64,000 bases of DNA from Trichinella spiralis (taxonomy: Eukaryota; Nematoda; Enoplea; Trichinellida; Trichinellidae): NCBI GenBank assembly GCA_000181795.3, contig CM012954.1:12476568-12540567 (forward strand), in the 5' to 3' direction. Each line of letters opens with the position of its first letter. Position 1 is the stretch's first letter. Made by a program: the position numbers and the translations under genes. Below, piece by piece: positions 42,744 to 54,400 of this stretch. The notes under the pieces were generated by a model, which saw only the letters and a program-made list of their open reading frames with translations, made no database searches and was not told the DNA's origin.

Positions 42744-44475
42744 GATATTTTTCAGTTGGTCCAAAAGGTTCCCAACAGAACTTTATCAGTAATGGAACAT
42801 CAAGGATTGAAGTTGTTAAAAGAATTGGATATTCCATGCCCGGAACATGAAGTTATTACAAATGTTGATCAAGCAACAGAAGCTATGGCAAGACTCGGTA
42901 ATGATAAATTATTTACAGCAATTTTATAAAGGTTATATTGATTTAGGAGGCAGTGATTTTGTTCTAAAAGCTTTAGTACCGACAGGTGGCCGTGGTTTAG
43001 GTGTATTTGATAATGGTTTGAAAGGTGGTGTACAGACGATCTGCAGGTGTGCATGTATAAATAAAAACGATAAAAATAACTTTATTATTTATTAAAGTGA
43101 AGAAGAAGCGGTTGATATTGCAAGCAAAATGATTGGCCATCATTTGAAAACAAAACAGACAGGCGACAAAGGACTTTTATGTGAGAAGCTGTTGCTGGCG
43201 AAGCGTCATTTTTTACGCCGCGAATATTATTTTAGCATCACTTTGGATCGCATGCATAACGTTAGTTTATTGATTTTTTTCTCATCTTAAATGCATGAAA
43301 AATGGAATGAAATTTTAGGGTCCAGTTTTGATTGGTTGTGGTCAGGGAGGAATGAGCATTGAAAAAATTGCTGCGGAAGATCCGGATGCTATTGTGTACT
43401 TGCCGGTTGATGTTGTCGATGGAATTGATGAGAATAAGGCGCGCGAAATGATTTCGAAAATGGGTTTCACTTCCCATTGTCAAGACCAAGTAAATATTAT
43501 GAATAATTAATTTAATGACAATAACTTACTCGACATTATTTAGGCTTTAGAAATATTTAAAAAATTGTACAGCATGTTCATGAAATATGATTGTAACTTG
43601 GTTGAAATTAATCCAATGGCTGAAGATTCTTCTGGAAATTGTACTTTTGTTTATTTGAATAATGAAATTCTTTTCAATTTTACAAGTAAAATTTTAGTAC
43701 AATGTATGGATTGCAAGGTAGTTGTTGATGACGCAGCTGCTTATCGGCAGAAAGAATTGTTTGCTATGGTAGGACAGAGGGCAACAAATGAATTAGAACA
43801 AGAAGCAGCAGAATTTAACTTGAATTACATTCCTCTGGAAGGAGATATTGCCTGCTTAGGTTTCAATTATTGTTATGCTTCAATATAATTTTTGTAATGA
43901 ATGAACTTTTAGTGAATGGCGCTGGTCTTGCTATGGCAACAATGGATATAATTAAATTACACGGTGGTGAACCTGCAAATTTTCTTGACATAGGTGGTGG
44001 AGCAAGTATTGATCAAGTGTCGGCTGCATTTCGAATAATATCCAAAGATTCAAAGGTATTTTGCATAATCTTGCATTTCTTGTAAAATAAAAGAAAAATT
44101 GTACAATACTATGTTGTTCTGTTTACAGGTTCGTGCAATTTTGGTCAATATTTTTGGTGGAATTCTTCGTTGTGATGTCATTGCAACTGGAGTTTGTAGA
44201 GCAGCAAAAGATCTTAATCTTACTGTACCAATTGTATGCAGATTGCAAGGCACAAAAGTTGACGATGCCAAAGCAGTTATAACAGCCAATCAGTTGAAAG
44301 TTTTGGCAGTCGACAATTTGGATGATGCTGCTAAAATGGTGAAATTGAACAAGTTGTCTTGAAACGTTATTTTCATAATTTATAATAGTTTCTGTTTCAG
44401 TCGGTGAAACTTGCCAGCATCATGAATATTGCGAAAGAAGTTGCGCTTGATGTCAGTTTCGAACTACCTATCTAA
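42338..44475 (+). CDS. SUCLA2: succinyl-CoA ligase beta subunit, ADP-forming, mitochondrial
   Basis: Ten exons: 42338-42382, 42756-42897, 42947-43046, 43098-43260, 43319-43489, 43544-43640, 43698-43859, 43913-44055, 44129-44338, 44401-44475; 435 residues. With the alpha subunit it interconverts succinyl-CoA and succinate with ATP formation in the TCA cycle. Exon 1 encodes a basic/hydrophobic mitochondrial presequence start. The ATP-grasp domain shows T-G-G-R-G-L-G and G-L-K-G-G-V. The C-terminal ligase domain shows [28 protein letters not shown] and [10 protein letters not shown]. These forms ([15 protein letters not shown]) and the F-E-L-P-I end match the ATP-specific rather than the GTP-specific isoform. 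GRGLG has Leu where the family usually has Lys. Most introns are 49-73 bases; intron 1 holds a long TA run. Reading through the last intron instead gives an early stop. Confidence 0.95.
42691..42743. repeat. (TA)n microsatellite in SUCLA2 intron 1
   Basis: About 26 TA units with one TG interruption, ending only 12 bases before the exon 2 acceptor. It occupies the place of the branch point and much of the pyrimidine tract. Confidence 0.95.
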
Positions 44476-44639
44476 ATTTGTGGTCATCGTCGAGTAGATT
44501 TATAACATTAGAATATTTGGAAGGCAACTGTAGATGCTAGTGGATTATTTAATGTGACGTGCTGTTTTGCAGTGGTGACTTGACTTTTACAATAACGCAC
44601 AGAAGAGCAATAAATTCATGTGAATCAGGGTAAATACGC

Positions 44640-45475
44640 TTAGCCTAACCCATGATCTTCGAAAAATCCTTGTGGAGTTTCTTCCTAAAAAATAAAAGAA
44701 TAAAATGCAACAAAATGCAGAGAACAATGTTGAATAACTTTTTACTTCTTGCATAAGATCTTCAGCTGCGATTGCTTTCAGAACCTGCTTTTTACTAGTT
44801 TCTTGAACTTCACCACCGAGCAAAAATTCATCCAAGATGAAATAGGCTTTTTCAAAATTGAAAATAATGTCCAATTCACAGACCTGAAGCACATTTTAGT
44901 TAAATTTTAAATTTTTGCAAATTTCCTAATTTAACTAGTTGTTCGTAAAAATTGTGAGAAACATTTTAAAATCGGTATGTACCATCGTAAGTAATAGGCC
45001 ATATTTTTTAAATGAACAAACAAAGTGATTATTAATATAGTCATGCAAAACGAGCTATATTCGTAATTACTTTTAACAACAGAAAATCTTACACTGCCAA
45101 AGTATTTATCCAGCAGTTCAACATATCGATGAATTGTTTCCAAGCAGATAAGTTCGTTGTCAGTTTGTTCTATGGCACAACAGAAATACAAACTTGCATA
45201 ACGTTTGTAAACAATTTTCATATCCCGATAATCTAAAAACGCCGACATCTTTGGTTTTCGTGCAAGAATCGTCGTCACCAAATCTCGAAGAATTTTCTTC
45301 TTTGTTTTCTCAGGAATAGCTATGTACCATTTCTGCAACCGCAATTTGCCTTGACGGCTGAACAACAGCATGAAGAGCATCTGTAAACATTTATGTACTT
45401 TTATTATTTTATGATTTATCCTGCTTAAAAAGACATTAATGCAATCTGATAACTCATAGTCTTGATACTTACCAT
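44640..45475 (-). CDS. AP1S1: AP-1 clathrin adaptor sigma subunit
   Basis: Four exons: 45475-45473, 45380-45093, 44883-44746, 44684-44640; 157 residues, the normal length. The small sigma chain of the AP-1 complex, which sorts cargo at the trans-Golgi and endosomes and binds dileucine signals with gamma. The sequence is near-canonical: [17 protein letters not shown] at the start, [14 protein letters not shown] in the middle, [12 protein letters not shown] before the second intron, then [13 protein letters not shown]. The first exon appears to code only the initiator Met (ATG directly followed by GTAAGT), and exon 2 starts with another ATG after TTTACAG. This reproduces the Met-Met start of vertebrate AP1S1, so initiation could be at either. 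Convergent with SUCLA2 (164 bases apart). Confidence 0.95.
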
Positions 45476-46042
45476 ATTTAAAATAAAATTAGTTTAAAAA
45501 TTTATGAACAATAAGTATACAACACTGCAACAGTAATGAGTTACAGGTAGAAACGTAAAAAGCAGAACGTACACATATGTAGATCCTTTGTTGAAAATTA
45601 AGTTTAAAATTTTCAACTTATAATATTAAGTGCATTTTTTTATTTAATAAATACAAAAATATGCAGTTTAAACGTCAGTTTGTTATTTTTATTATTTTGT
45701 TATATTATTCTGGCAGAAAAACAGGCGTTTTCAAAATATACTGTAATTGTGAATGTAAATAAATAAACCCTTATAGTTACTTTAATTTTTATTACATTAT
45801 CATTAAATAATTTTAAATTAATATAAAATTATTTAATTTCCGCATTTTAAAAAAAATTTCATGACAAGACAATGCTTCATCATTTCTTACAAATTACAGT
45901 ACAATTCGTTGGTGTTTTACATTTGAAAAAGTCTGCAGTATAACAGGTGAATCTGTGATTTGTGTACAGTTTTTTTTATTTATTTATGAAATATTTTTGA
46001 TGATAAATACCATTTACTGTATTAATTTTAGACCTGCTAACA
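45476..46042. promoter_or_regulatory. divergent intergenic region AP1S1 / MED21
   Basis: 567 AT-rich bases between divergent genes, presumably carrying both promoters. A 3' splice site just before the MED21 start is at 46030-46031. No other element recognised. Confidence 0.4.
46030..46031 (+). promoter_or_regulatory. 3' splice site upstream of MED21 ATG
   Basis: TTAATTTTAG ends 11 bases before the start codon with no upstream coding exon; a probable leader acceptor. Confidence 0.5.
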
Positions 46043-46456
46043 ATGTCCGACAGATTGACACAACTTCAAGACTGTATCAACGAATTGGCATCGCAAATAT
46101 GCAATAGTACGGGTGTTTTGCAGCAGACGGCCTCTGCGAGTAACTTTGAAAATAATGATCAGTTTTCAACCGGAGCTGAAGATAATGCGGAGCTGTTTGC
46201 GAAATTAGTTGCATCTACATCAAGCGATATTGACATGCTTGTCGACCTACTTCCTAATGAAGAACCAAGCCCGGATCTGCAAAACGAACAATTTACCGAA
46301 TTGAATAATCTCAACACCGAAGCTGCTCAATCTCTCAGATTGTCTGTTGAGCGTGGACAAGTGTTGTTGGAAAGAATTAAGAATATTTTATCGTTTATCG
46401 ATAATACGCAAAAAATTGTTGCAGAAATTCGTTCTTCAGATCCAAAATCTATGTGA
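46043..46456 (+). CDS. MED21: Mediator complex subunit 21
   Basis: A single-exon frame of 137 residues. MED21 (Srb7) pairs with MED7 in the hinge of the Mediator middle module and links transcription activators to RNA polymerase II. The N-terminus (D-R-L-T-Q-L-Q-D, then C-N-S-T-G-V-L-Q-Q) is nearly identical to the animal family. It is followed by the F-A-K-L-V-A-S-T-S-S-D-I-D segment, L-V-D-L-L-P-N-E-E, and a long C-terminal helix. Length matches the family (~140). It lies 0.6 kb upstream of the P5C reductase gene on the same strand, so co-transcription is conceivable, but the spacing is wide for a typical nematode operon. Confidence 0.95.
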   Translation: MSDRLTQLQDCINELASQICNSTGVLQQTASASNFENNDQFSTGAEDNAELFAKLVASTSSDIDMLVDLLPNEEPSPDLQNEQFTELNNLNTEAAQSLRLSVERGQVLLERIKNILSFIDNTQKIVAEIRSSDPKSM

Positions 46457-47079
46457 TTGCACAATTCGCTGTCTTTATATAAAATCCAAAATAAACAATT
46501 GGACGTAGAATCGCCATATCTTTTAATTGAATACAAGTCGGCATGTTGGTAATTTCAGAATCACAAATTAGAATTCTTTTAGTGTTATTTTCAAAAGTAA
46601 AACGTAAATTCATCTGATAATGTGATTTGTGACAGATTTTATTATAAAAATTCTTTCAAAATAAAAAACTACGAGTGTAAAGTTCGCAATTTCGAATAAA
46701 TGTTTATGCAATGTTGAAATCATTGTTCATTCGCAATTTACAGTAAAGTATACTGTTGTGAATCAACCTAATATTCTTAAAATACAGTAAGGTATGATTA
46801 ACAAACTAAGGTTGAATATTTAATCTCGATTTACAGATGTAAAAGGTAAGTAACTCTGTTGTCAACCCATTTTCCCATATTGACTGCAGCTCTAAGCATA
46901 AGAGACATAGAGGAAATGAAATAAATTGATAGTGGAGATGATGCAGATTGTTTGCTTCTTTTACAGTCTAAACATGCACACAAGTGGGAGCGGGCAGCCT
47001 GTGTGGATAAGTAAATAATTATTTTTTAAATGTCATTGTTTGTTTTGTATTTTTTAGCATTACGTTGACTGTGCAAAAA
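46457..47079. other. intergenic spacer MED21 to P5C reductase
   Basis: AT-rich, 623 bases. AATAAA-like signals shortly after the MED21 stop (about 46490 and 46662). A 3' splice site at 47056-47057 precedes the next start codon. No gene seen. Confidence 0.4.
47056..47057 (+). promoter_or_regulatory. 3' splice site upstream of P5C reductase ATG
   Basis: GTATTTTTTAG ends 22 bases before the chosen ATG, again with no upstream coding exon. Confidence 0.5.
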
Positions 47080-48310
47080 ATGTCTGTGTCAGAAGATATT
47101 TTTTTCAACATGAACATTGGCTTTGTTGGTGCCGGAAAAATGGGGCAAGCGATGATTCGCGGTATGATTTCATCAGGTGATATATGAAAAGCAATATTTG
47201 ATAGTATTTTAAAAATTGCTCAATAATATATAGGAAAATTCGCAGCTCAGAAAATAACAGCCAGCGCTCCCGTGGAAGATCGGCATTATCTTGATGAAAT
47301 AAAATCAGTGTGCTTTTCGTATTTTTTTTTCAAAATTTGTTCTGTTCCAATTTTGATGATGCTGAAAATTTGCAATCAATCATTGCAGTGGTATTTTTCC
47401 ACTTTTCAGAAAGTGAATATCAACGTCACTCATTCGAATTTGGATTTGGCTCGAACAAGTGATGTAGTAATTTTTGCCATTCCTCCGTCGATTTCGTGCC
47501 GAGTAATTTCCGAAATGAAAACCATCCTCAACAGTGATAAACTGATTTTATCAATCATGAACGGCGTTTCCATGGATACCATTGAGCAAGTGAATATTGT
47601 TTTTTATGCAAAAAATAAGTTTTATTTCCGTTTCAATTGTTGAGCGACTGATAGTTCAGATTGCCGGTAAGAAGTTGCGCGTTGCACGTGCCATGCCCAA
47701 CATGGCGGCGACAGTACGACGTTCTGCGACCGCTTACGCTCTCAACGAGAGCTGCACATCGCGAGACGAAGCCCTCGTCAGTGGCTTGTTGTCTTGCATT
47801 GGTTTTGCGGTGAAATTGCCGGAAAGATTGATAAACTCGGCCACGGGTTTAAGTGGTTGCGGACCTGCTTATGTAAAAGGAAAAAGCATAAGAAAAAAAA
47901 GAAAATTTTCTAACCTGCGGCACATATTTTCAGATGTTTACGGTACTTGAAGCGATGGCAGAAGGCGGAGTCAAGGCCGGTTTACCACGCGATGTAGCAC
48001 AGCAGTTGGCGGTGAACACGATGCTGGTATATAGTTGTTGTTGAAATTGGTTGTCCTTTTCAAAATGCTTAATCTTCACCTGCAAAATCAGGGATCCGCC
48101 GAAATGGTCATCCAGACTGGCAAGCATCCGACAATTTTGAGGGAAAGTATCGAATCGCCAGGCGGTTCTACTGTCGTGGGCGTGCACGAGCTGGAGAAAG
48201 CGGCATTTCGAGCTGCTCTGATCAACGCAGTCGAAGCGGCCACAAATCACGCTTTCAAACAAGACAATATGCAAATTCGTCTTGGTCCGTCCGCGACGAG
48301 ATCCGACTGA
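47080..48310 (+). CDS. PYCR: pyrroline-5-carboxylate reductase
   Basis: Six exons: 47080-47176, 47234-47307, 47410-47589, 47660-47872, 47934-48026, 48092-48310; 291 residues. It catalyses the last step of proline synthesis, NAD(P)H reduction of pyrroline-5-carboxylate. The N-terminal Rossmann motif G-F-V-G-A-G-K-M-G-Q-A-M is at about residues 14-25. V-I-F-A-I-P-P and the conserved M-N-G-V-S follow, then R-A-M-P-N-M. The C-terminal dimerisation domain has A-T-G-L-S-G-C-G-P-A-Y, E-A-M-A-E-G-G-V-K-A-G-L and the signature S-P-G-G-S-T. The family usually has S-G-S-G-P-A-Y where this has S-G-C-G-P-A-Y. The exon 4 acceptor is the least certain; an alternative at 47645 would add five residues. Which vertebrate PYCR isoform it corresponds to cannot be told. 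Confidence 0.93.
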
Positions 48311-48695
48311 TGATATTTATTTATTGATGGGGAAAGGAGGAGAAATAAAGAAAAAAAATTGGGGATGAATGAAATGGTAGTTTTTTTTATAAATAATGAG
48401 AAAATCAACAAACAAAAAAGAGTAATAACTCTCGTCGAGACGTGCTGAAGGAGAGAGGACAAATCATCGGACAGAAACAGCCACAGCAGCAGCAGCAGCA
48501 CGAACAACAACAACTAATAAAAAACAGTCATCACAAAATTGGACAAATCATCTATATTCGCTTCTTTGGCATCAATAATAATAATAATAATAATCCATCC
48601 ATCATTCATGCAAGAAAATTTGTTTTAAAGTGAAATCGTAAAATTGTTCGCTTTTCTTCTCTCTCTTTCTCTGGCTCACCAGCACCAGTTGAATT
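48311..48695. other. convergent 3' region with CAG and AAT repeats
   Basis: 385 bases between the stops of P5C reductase (plus) and ATP6AP2 (minus). It contains a (CAG)n run at 48483-48501 and an (AAT)n run at 48574-48594, both presumably in 3' UTR. AATAAA occurs near 48342. Confidence 0.6.
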
Positions 48696-50373
48696 TTACT
48701 GATAAATCAGCGAATCTCGTCCTGGACTCATTGTCCACATTCCAACACCGATGAACATTATTGTAATTATAAACGAAAACATCAGCCAAAATATAATGTT
48801 AAATGTGACGGCGTAGTCTTGTGAATAAAATGAATAATGAGTATAAGAATTCTGTAGCTCCTGAAAAATAAGTAAGATGAAATATGGAAATAAATATATT
48901 TTCTACAAAAAATTATTCATAATAAACGAACCTTATCCGACATTGATAGTTGACGCGGTTTGCGACTTCGAGCTCCGCTTGAACTGACCATCAACACAAT
49001 GCAATTGTCATCGTATACATTTTTGAACGTATCGGTAAGCTAATTGAACAAAACAAAAAGTTTTTACGAAGATAAAAATTAATAATAATAATATTATAAA
49101 TTTGACTTACTTTTGTGATGAGCGTTTCAATTTTGGCAATCGCATCTCGCACCTCTTGACTGTTCGTTGCTGTGTGCTGTTGTTCAACGATCCACAGCAA
49201 CGATTCGAAATTAAACAAATACAAATCCGGCACTCCATTTCGAACGGTTTTGTTCTCTTCCAGCTGATAAAAAAATAAAAAAAACTGAAACCAATTAATA
49301 AAACAAAATGTGCCTATAGAAAAGTGGTAGGGCAAATTTTTTTTCAGCTCGCCTATTCTGATTGGCTGAAAACAATTTCAATAATTTGTCCTGTTCTCAT
49401 TGGTTCAAATAATAATTTTCGTACGATTAACTCTTACAGGCAGATAAAAGAAATGCTTCTGATTGGTATCAATTGTCAGAATATGCGACACAAAAAATAA
49501 GTTAAGACAACCAAATCGTACGCAGATAAAAATACACAGGTGACAGTGCATTTCTGTGTGTGCATACCCAACTTTTGATCGCCAATGTCGCCTTGGTCTC
49601 TTTGTCAAGAGGCAATTCATCCGAGCTACCTTGGGCAAACAGAGCAGGCGTGTCATCGTACGTTGAAGCTATGGGAATGTCGTTGCCACTGTTCACCCCA
49701 TTCTGTAAAACCAAAATTACCATTTTAGAATTAAAAAATGCCACATCACATCAAAATCCATTATCCAGAGATACCATGCTTGATTCGATCAAAGTGGGAT
49801 CATTTTCTGAAAATGTTTTCTGAATTTCCAGCCACAAAGTACTGAATTCTGGTGTTGAATCCTGAAAAATTAAAACAACAACTCGAGAGCAAATTATGCA
49901 AGCGAGCGAGCAAAATGATGAAAAAATTGCACCTCGTTCAGACGGTAAGTTTTCAAACTTTGCAGATTCGGTTTCAAATGATCAGGGGCAACAATGTCGA
50001 ACACAACCATCGCCTCTGCCCTTTGGAACAGATCACCACTGTTCAACCATTCTTTGGGCTTTAAAATAAATTTAAATCGAAAAAAACAAATGCACCAATT
50101 AAGAAATAAGAAGAGTTAAAGAGAAAAAAAATACCGCATCAGTGTTCAATCCCATCAGAGTGCCGGCAACTGACGACACCTCAGACGTGAATGGCGTACT
50201 GGATGAAGGCAAGTGAACAGATTTTGGTACGTGCAAAAATGTCAACGATGCGCATCTGGCTAAATCTGAAAAATAATTTTAAAAAATTATTCAATAAATT
50301 TAAAATAAAAATAATAATTTTCTTTACCTGTCAAAAAAAGCGACGACAACATCCACATGCAAATCATTGCCAT
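48696..50373 (-). CDS. ATP6AP2: ATP6AP2 / (pro)renin receptor orthologue, V-ATPase accessory protein
   Basis: Eight exons: 50373-50328, 50265-50135, 50058-49933, 49861-49775, 49702-49568, 49263-49111, 49039-48932, 48860-48696; 316 residues. The family is a type I membrane protein needed for V-ATPase assembly in the ER. Residues 1-15 are a signal peptide. The luminal part includes V-S-S-V-A-G-T-L-M-G, then G-D-L-F-Q-R-A-E-A-M-V, which aligns with the family's N-L-F-H-R-P-R-A block. Most diagnostic is the end: D-Y-A-V-T-F-N-I-I-F-W-L, one transmembrane helix, then M-S-P-G-R-D-S-L-I-Y. The stop comes right after I-Y-Q, so the short basic tail of other members (KKxx-like) is missing unless a further exon was missed. 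The exon 3 donor is the least certain. The ATG directly abuts a strong acceptor, and uS14m lies 161 bases upstream. Confidence 0.88.
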
Positions 50374-50375
50374 CT
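50374..50375 (-). promoter_or_regulatory. 3' splice site abutting ATP6AP2 ATG
   Basis: On the minus strand a pyrimidine-rich tract ending TATCACTTGTAG directly precedes the ATG. With the uS14m stop only 161 bases upstream, it is a good candidate for spliced-leader addition inside a polycistronic transcript. Confidence 0.55.
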
Positions 50376-50534
50376 ACAAGTGATAAATGGAAATGATCGA
50401 AAATATTAATAAAAGTGTTCATTTTTCCAGATACTGTGAAACCAACCGAACAGAATACGGTTAAAATAATAAAAATAATAAAGAGTATTTGAAATAAAAA
50501 TTTATTCAAAAAAATAGATAAATAATATTTTGAT

Positions 50535-51224
50535 TCATGACCATTTGGCTCGAATGACGCCGCTCAGTTTCCCATGATCGGCCATGTCACGAAATACGAA
50601 CCGTGACAGTCGGTAACGTGTGACATTGCCCCGCTTTCGGCCAGTTATTTGGCATATATTTCGCACGTAGCGTGGAAAACAGCATCTGGGCAACTTCTGC
50701 ATCTCCTGCTTCATTTCTTGCTGAATTAATTAATTTTTGTGATTATGATTTCGTTAGTTATATGAAAAGGAAAACTTTTCCTCTTCAACATCACATATAC
50801 CCTACTCTATTCTACTACCGTACCCGAATCGCGGTGGGTAAAAAGTCGTTTCGCAAAATCGCCTTCATCCGTATGCGCACGTCGTTGTATTCGGCGATCA
50901 CTTGACGCCGTCGCCAATCTCGACGCATTGCCCATTTTGCCCAAAAAGTGAACCGTTGATTACATTCCCACCAGTTCAATCTGACCGAAGTAGCATCTAC
51001 ACCATACCTGAACAATTAAATTATTAAACAGCCGCATAAAATTAATAAACCATTTATTTATTTATTTATTACCCAAATGGTCGTTTTGCCAGATCGAAAT
51101 TATTCTGCGCATCTTCCACAGCGGTTGCAATGGTCTGCTGTTCGGTCAAATCGGCCCTATTGCACCAAGCCCTGACAATGGACAAATTCGACGGTCGAAA
51201 TGGACGATAAAATACACTGATCAT
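50535..51224 (-). CDS. MRPS14: mitochondrial small ribosomal subunit protein uS14m
   Basis: Three exons: 51224-51073, 51007-50824, 50720-50535; 173 residues. It is a protein of the mitochondrial 28S subunit head. The second exon has the family's R-R-D-W-R-R-R-Q...Y...R-I-R-M-K-A-I-L-R-N segment. The third has the nucleic-acid-binding block L-P-R-C-C-F-P-R-Y-V-R-N...T-G-R-K-R-G, then Y-R-L-S-R-F-V-F-R-D-M-A-D-H-G-K-L-S-G-V, close to the vertebrate end. The N-terminal ~80 residues exceed the ~128-residue human protein and include the import sequence. Same strand as ATP6AP2 (161 bases downstream) and WDR44 (271 bases upstream). A candidate acceptor at 51243-51244 precedes the ATG. Confidence 0.93.
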
Positions 51225-51495
51225 CAACGAATTCTATCGACACTATTGAACAGTGGAGAAAGAATTGTTCATCCACAATACAAGCGAACAAAATTAATTA
51301 ATTAACAATGTAACAAACGGATCAACAACCAACTATACATAACGTGCACAATAAAATCCCAACAAAATTATGCTAATTTTTAATTGCATTTACATCTTCT
51401 GTGATTCTCTTCTGACTGCGTGAAAACATAAAACGAAAATATAAATTAATCTAATAAATAAAAATAGGGAATCGTCGAAATTTGTTTACGGATCA

Positions 51496-54400
51496 TCAAT
51501 TTTGCAAGAAAACACTGCTTCCAGTAACTAGCCTCGGCTTGTTGATGTAAACGTAAACGCAGCCGACAAAATCCGCAGAAACAATCACCTCTGGCACGGA
51601 TTGCGTGTCGATGGTCAACGGAGGTGAGGGCGATTTGTCCGGCAGCGGCTCTTCGGGTGTTTTATTTCTCGTTCGATCGATTTGGTCAAAAATAAGGCGT
51701 GGATTTGGTGCAAAACTGGCAGCAGTTACTACAGCACGGTGAGCTGAAAGTGAGAAAAAAAATATTTTTTCAAAAAAAAACTCATATTCAATAATATTTC
51801 AATTTTCCCAAACAATTTCTATCTAACCTTTGATACGTTCCCATCGGCAACTTCGATCTTTTCTAATTGGCAACGGCAGTGTTCCCAGTTCAACGTGAGT
51901 TTTCCACAAATAAACCATCGAATCTTCGGAACCGCTAATCACAAACTGACCATTGTGGCTATAGAACAACGAGCAAACACAAAAATAACAACTAGTTAAT
52001 TAATTGTAATAATAAATCACCAGTATAATCAAAATTCACAACACAAACTTACTTGAACTGAGCTCGAATTTGACTACTTTTATTCATAAAACCTCGATAT
52101 TTGCAACAAAGAGACAAATCTCTTAAATCGTACAAACGAATCCTCGAATCATTGCAAGTGATCAACAGCTGAACAAAGAGGAACAAAAAAAATAATAATT
52201 AATATCACAGAAAAAACAATAATACTTCACCTTATCACGATAAGAATCAAGACCGGTAATTTTGCTACCATGGCATCCTTTCAAAGTGGACTTGCGTATA
52301 TCAATTTGAGCATGGTAGGATAATTTATCTGCGGTGTAAATTAAGCAACGGCCGTCGTAAGTACCAACAACAACGAGATCGCCTTTGCGGACATAAGTGA
52401 CCGCAGTGACCATTTGGCCTTCGTCGAGCTCGTTCCAAAAGCAAACCTTCTTCTCCGGTATCAGCCACAATCGAATTTTGCCGTCCAATGAACCGCTGAC
52501 AAAATAACGATCATCCTAAGAATGAAGAAGAAAATTTGCATAATTGCAAATTGATCAAAAAACAAAAAAAAATACCTTCGGTGAAAATGCAATCGACGTG
52601 ACAAAATCGCTGTGCTGAAAGCGACACAAACATTCGGATCGTGATACATGCCACAAACGTACAGTTCTATCCATGCTGCTCGACAACAAGAAATAACTCT
52701 GCAGATGAAGAAAACAAAAATTCCACGAACATGCGTACAGATAAATCTCTGGAAAAATAAATAAATAAATAAACAAACTTTCGACCAGCTCAGATCAAGC
52801 ACGTCCGCGTTGTGACCACTGAAACAGGCGATCGGCTGGGGCGTGAACGGTGCCCAGTCGTCGTCCAAGGCGTTGGTCAAATGGAGACTCGGCGGCGGCC
52901 GGGGAAAATTTTCCTCGGTCGTCGTCGGTCGCACAAGTCGACTCAATTCGCCGTCGTCACTTTCAGCCGAACGAAACGATTCGTCGAAAACTGCAAACCG
53001 ACGAACATAATTTCAAGAAAACAAACTATATTATGCAAATTTTTTTAAGTAAACAAATTTCTGATACAAACTTATTTTGTCGGCGCAGAAGCGGGTTCGC
53101 ATATCTTTGAAATAATCAAAAGCGCACTTCAATACCCATATTCGAATGACGTTATCTTGGCCAGCAGTAGCCAACAGTCGACCGCATCTCGAAAACCGCA
53201 TACACCACACTGCACCCTGTGAACGACAACACGCTCTATTTATATTCCATACGGATAACCATAATACATAATTCATATGAATAATTTACCAAATGTTGCC
53301 CACTCAAATCTTGTACTAATTTCAACTGGTCAAAATAAAACGGACCCTTGTGGTGATGTGAAGCTCTCACCTGGTACACATCGCAAAATTGTTCATCATT
53401 ATCAAAAAAATACATGCAAATTTATGATCACCGTACTTGGATTACTCCATTGCCATCGTTCATTTCTTCATTATCACTTTGACCACTTTCATCTAATTTT
53501 TCAATTTTTTCTTAACAAAAAAAATCACAACTTCATTTAATAAAAAAACAACAATAATTTAAAAAATATTATTATAATTATAAAACCTGTATTTGCCCAA
53601 CGATAAACAGCTCTGATTTTCTTGTTCACCGCGTGGCCAAAATTGATCCCTTTCCTCAGAGTTTTAACCGACAATCTGTTCAACGATCGACTGAGGTGAA
53701 AGTTCGTACTGTCGCTGCTGGCCAGGGATTCACTGTCCGACTCACCGATGCTAACACTTGAAAGCAGCAAAAAGTTTTGTCAATTCAATTTAAATTATAA
53801 AATATTGAAAACAAAGCAATTTCCATTTTCACACTACCTCAAATTTCCCTTTGATTTACGCAACATGTGCAAACTCAACGGATTGACACCCGGATTACAA
53901 CAACCACTAGAAATTCTCTTAATATGGTCCAACTTTGCAACATTTCGTTGACCCATTTTATCCTAAAAAGAAACATCTTTTACAAATAGAAATTTACGCA
54001 CGTCAACTATATGTAAATTTTTTGCACAGTGATATACATATATCATGGACAGCCTGGACTGGCGTCGTCGTATTGCTTGCTATTTATTCAACTTCAAATA
54101 ATCAATAAAAAAAGTAAATGTACCTCGTCAAATACCGGAAGAGGTTTCAAAAACGTTTCTGGTGACTTAACAGTAGTAATCTGCTTTGGTGGAGTCTCCT
54201 CGACTTCTGTAGAAATTTTCAGTTTATTCATCTAAAAATTAACGATACAATTCAACAGTATGCAAATCTCAACTGTCCGAGTAATATACCAGCAATTGAT
54301 GTTGCAAATTTTTCCTCCTCCGAGGAGGCCGCACCGGTGGAGTGTCCACATTTGAAAAACTGTCCACTTCGCTGCCAGCAACTGAAAATCCACCGGAAAG

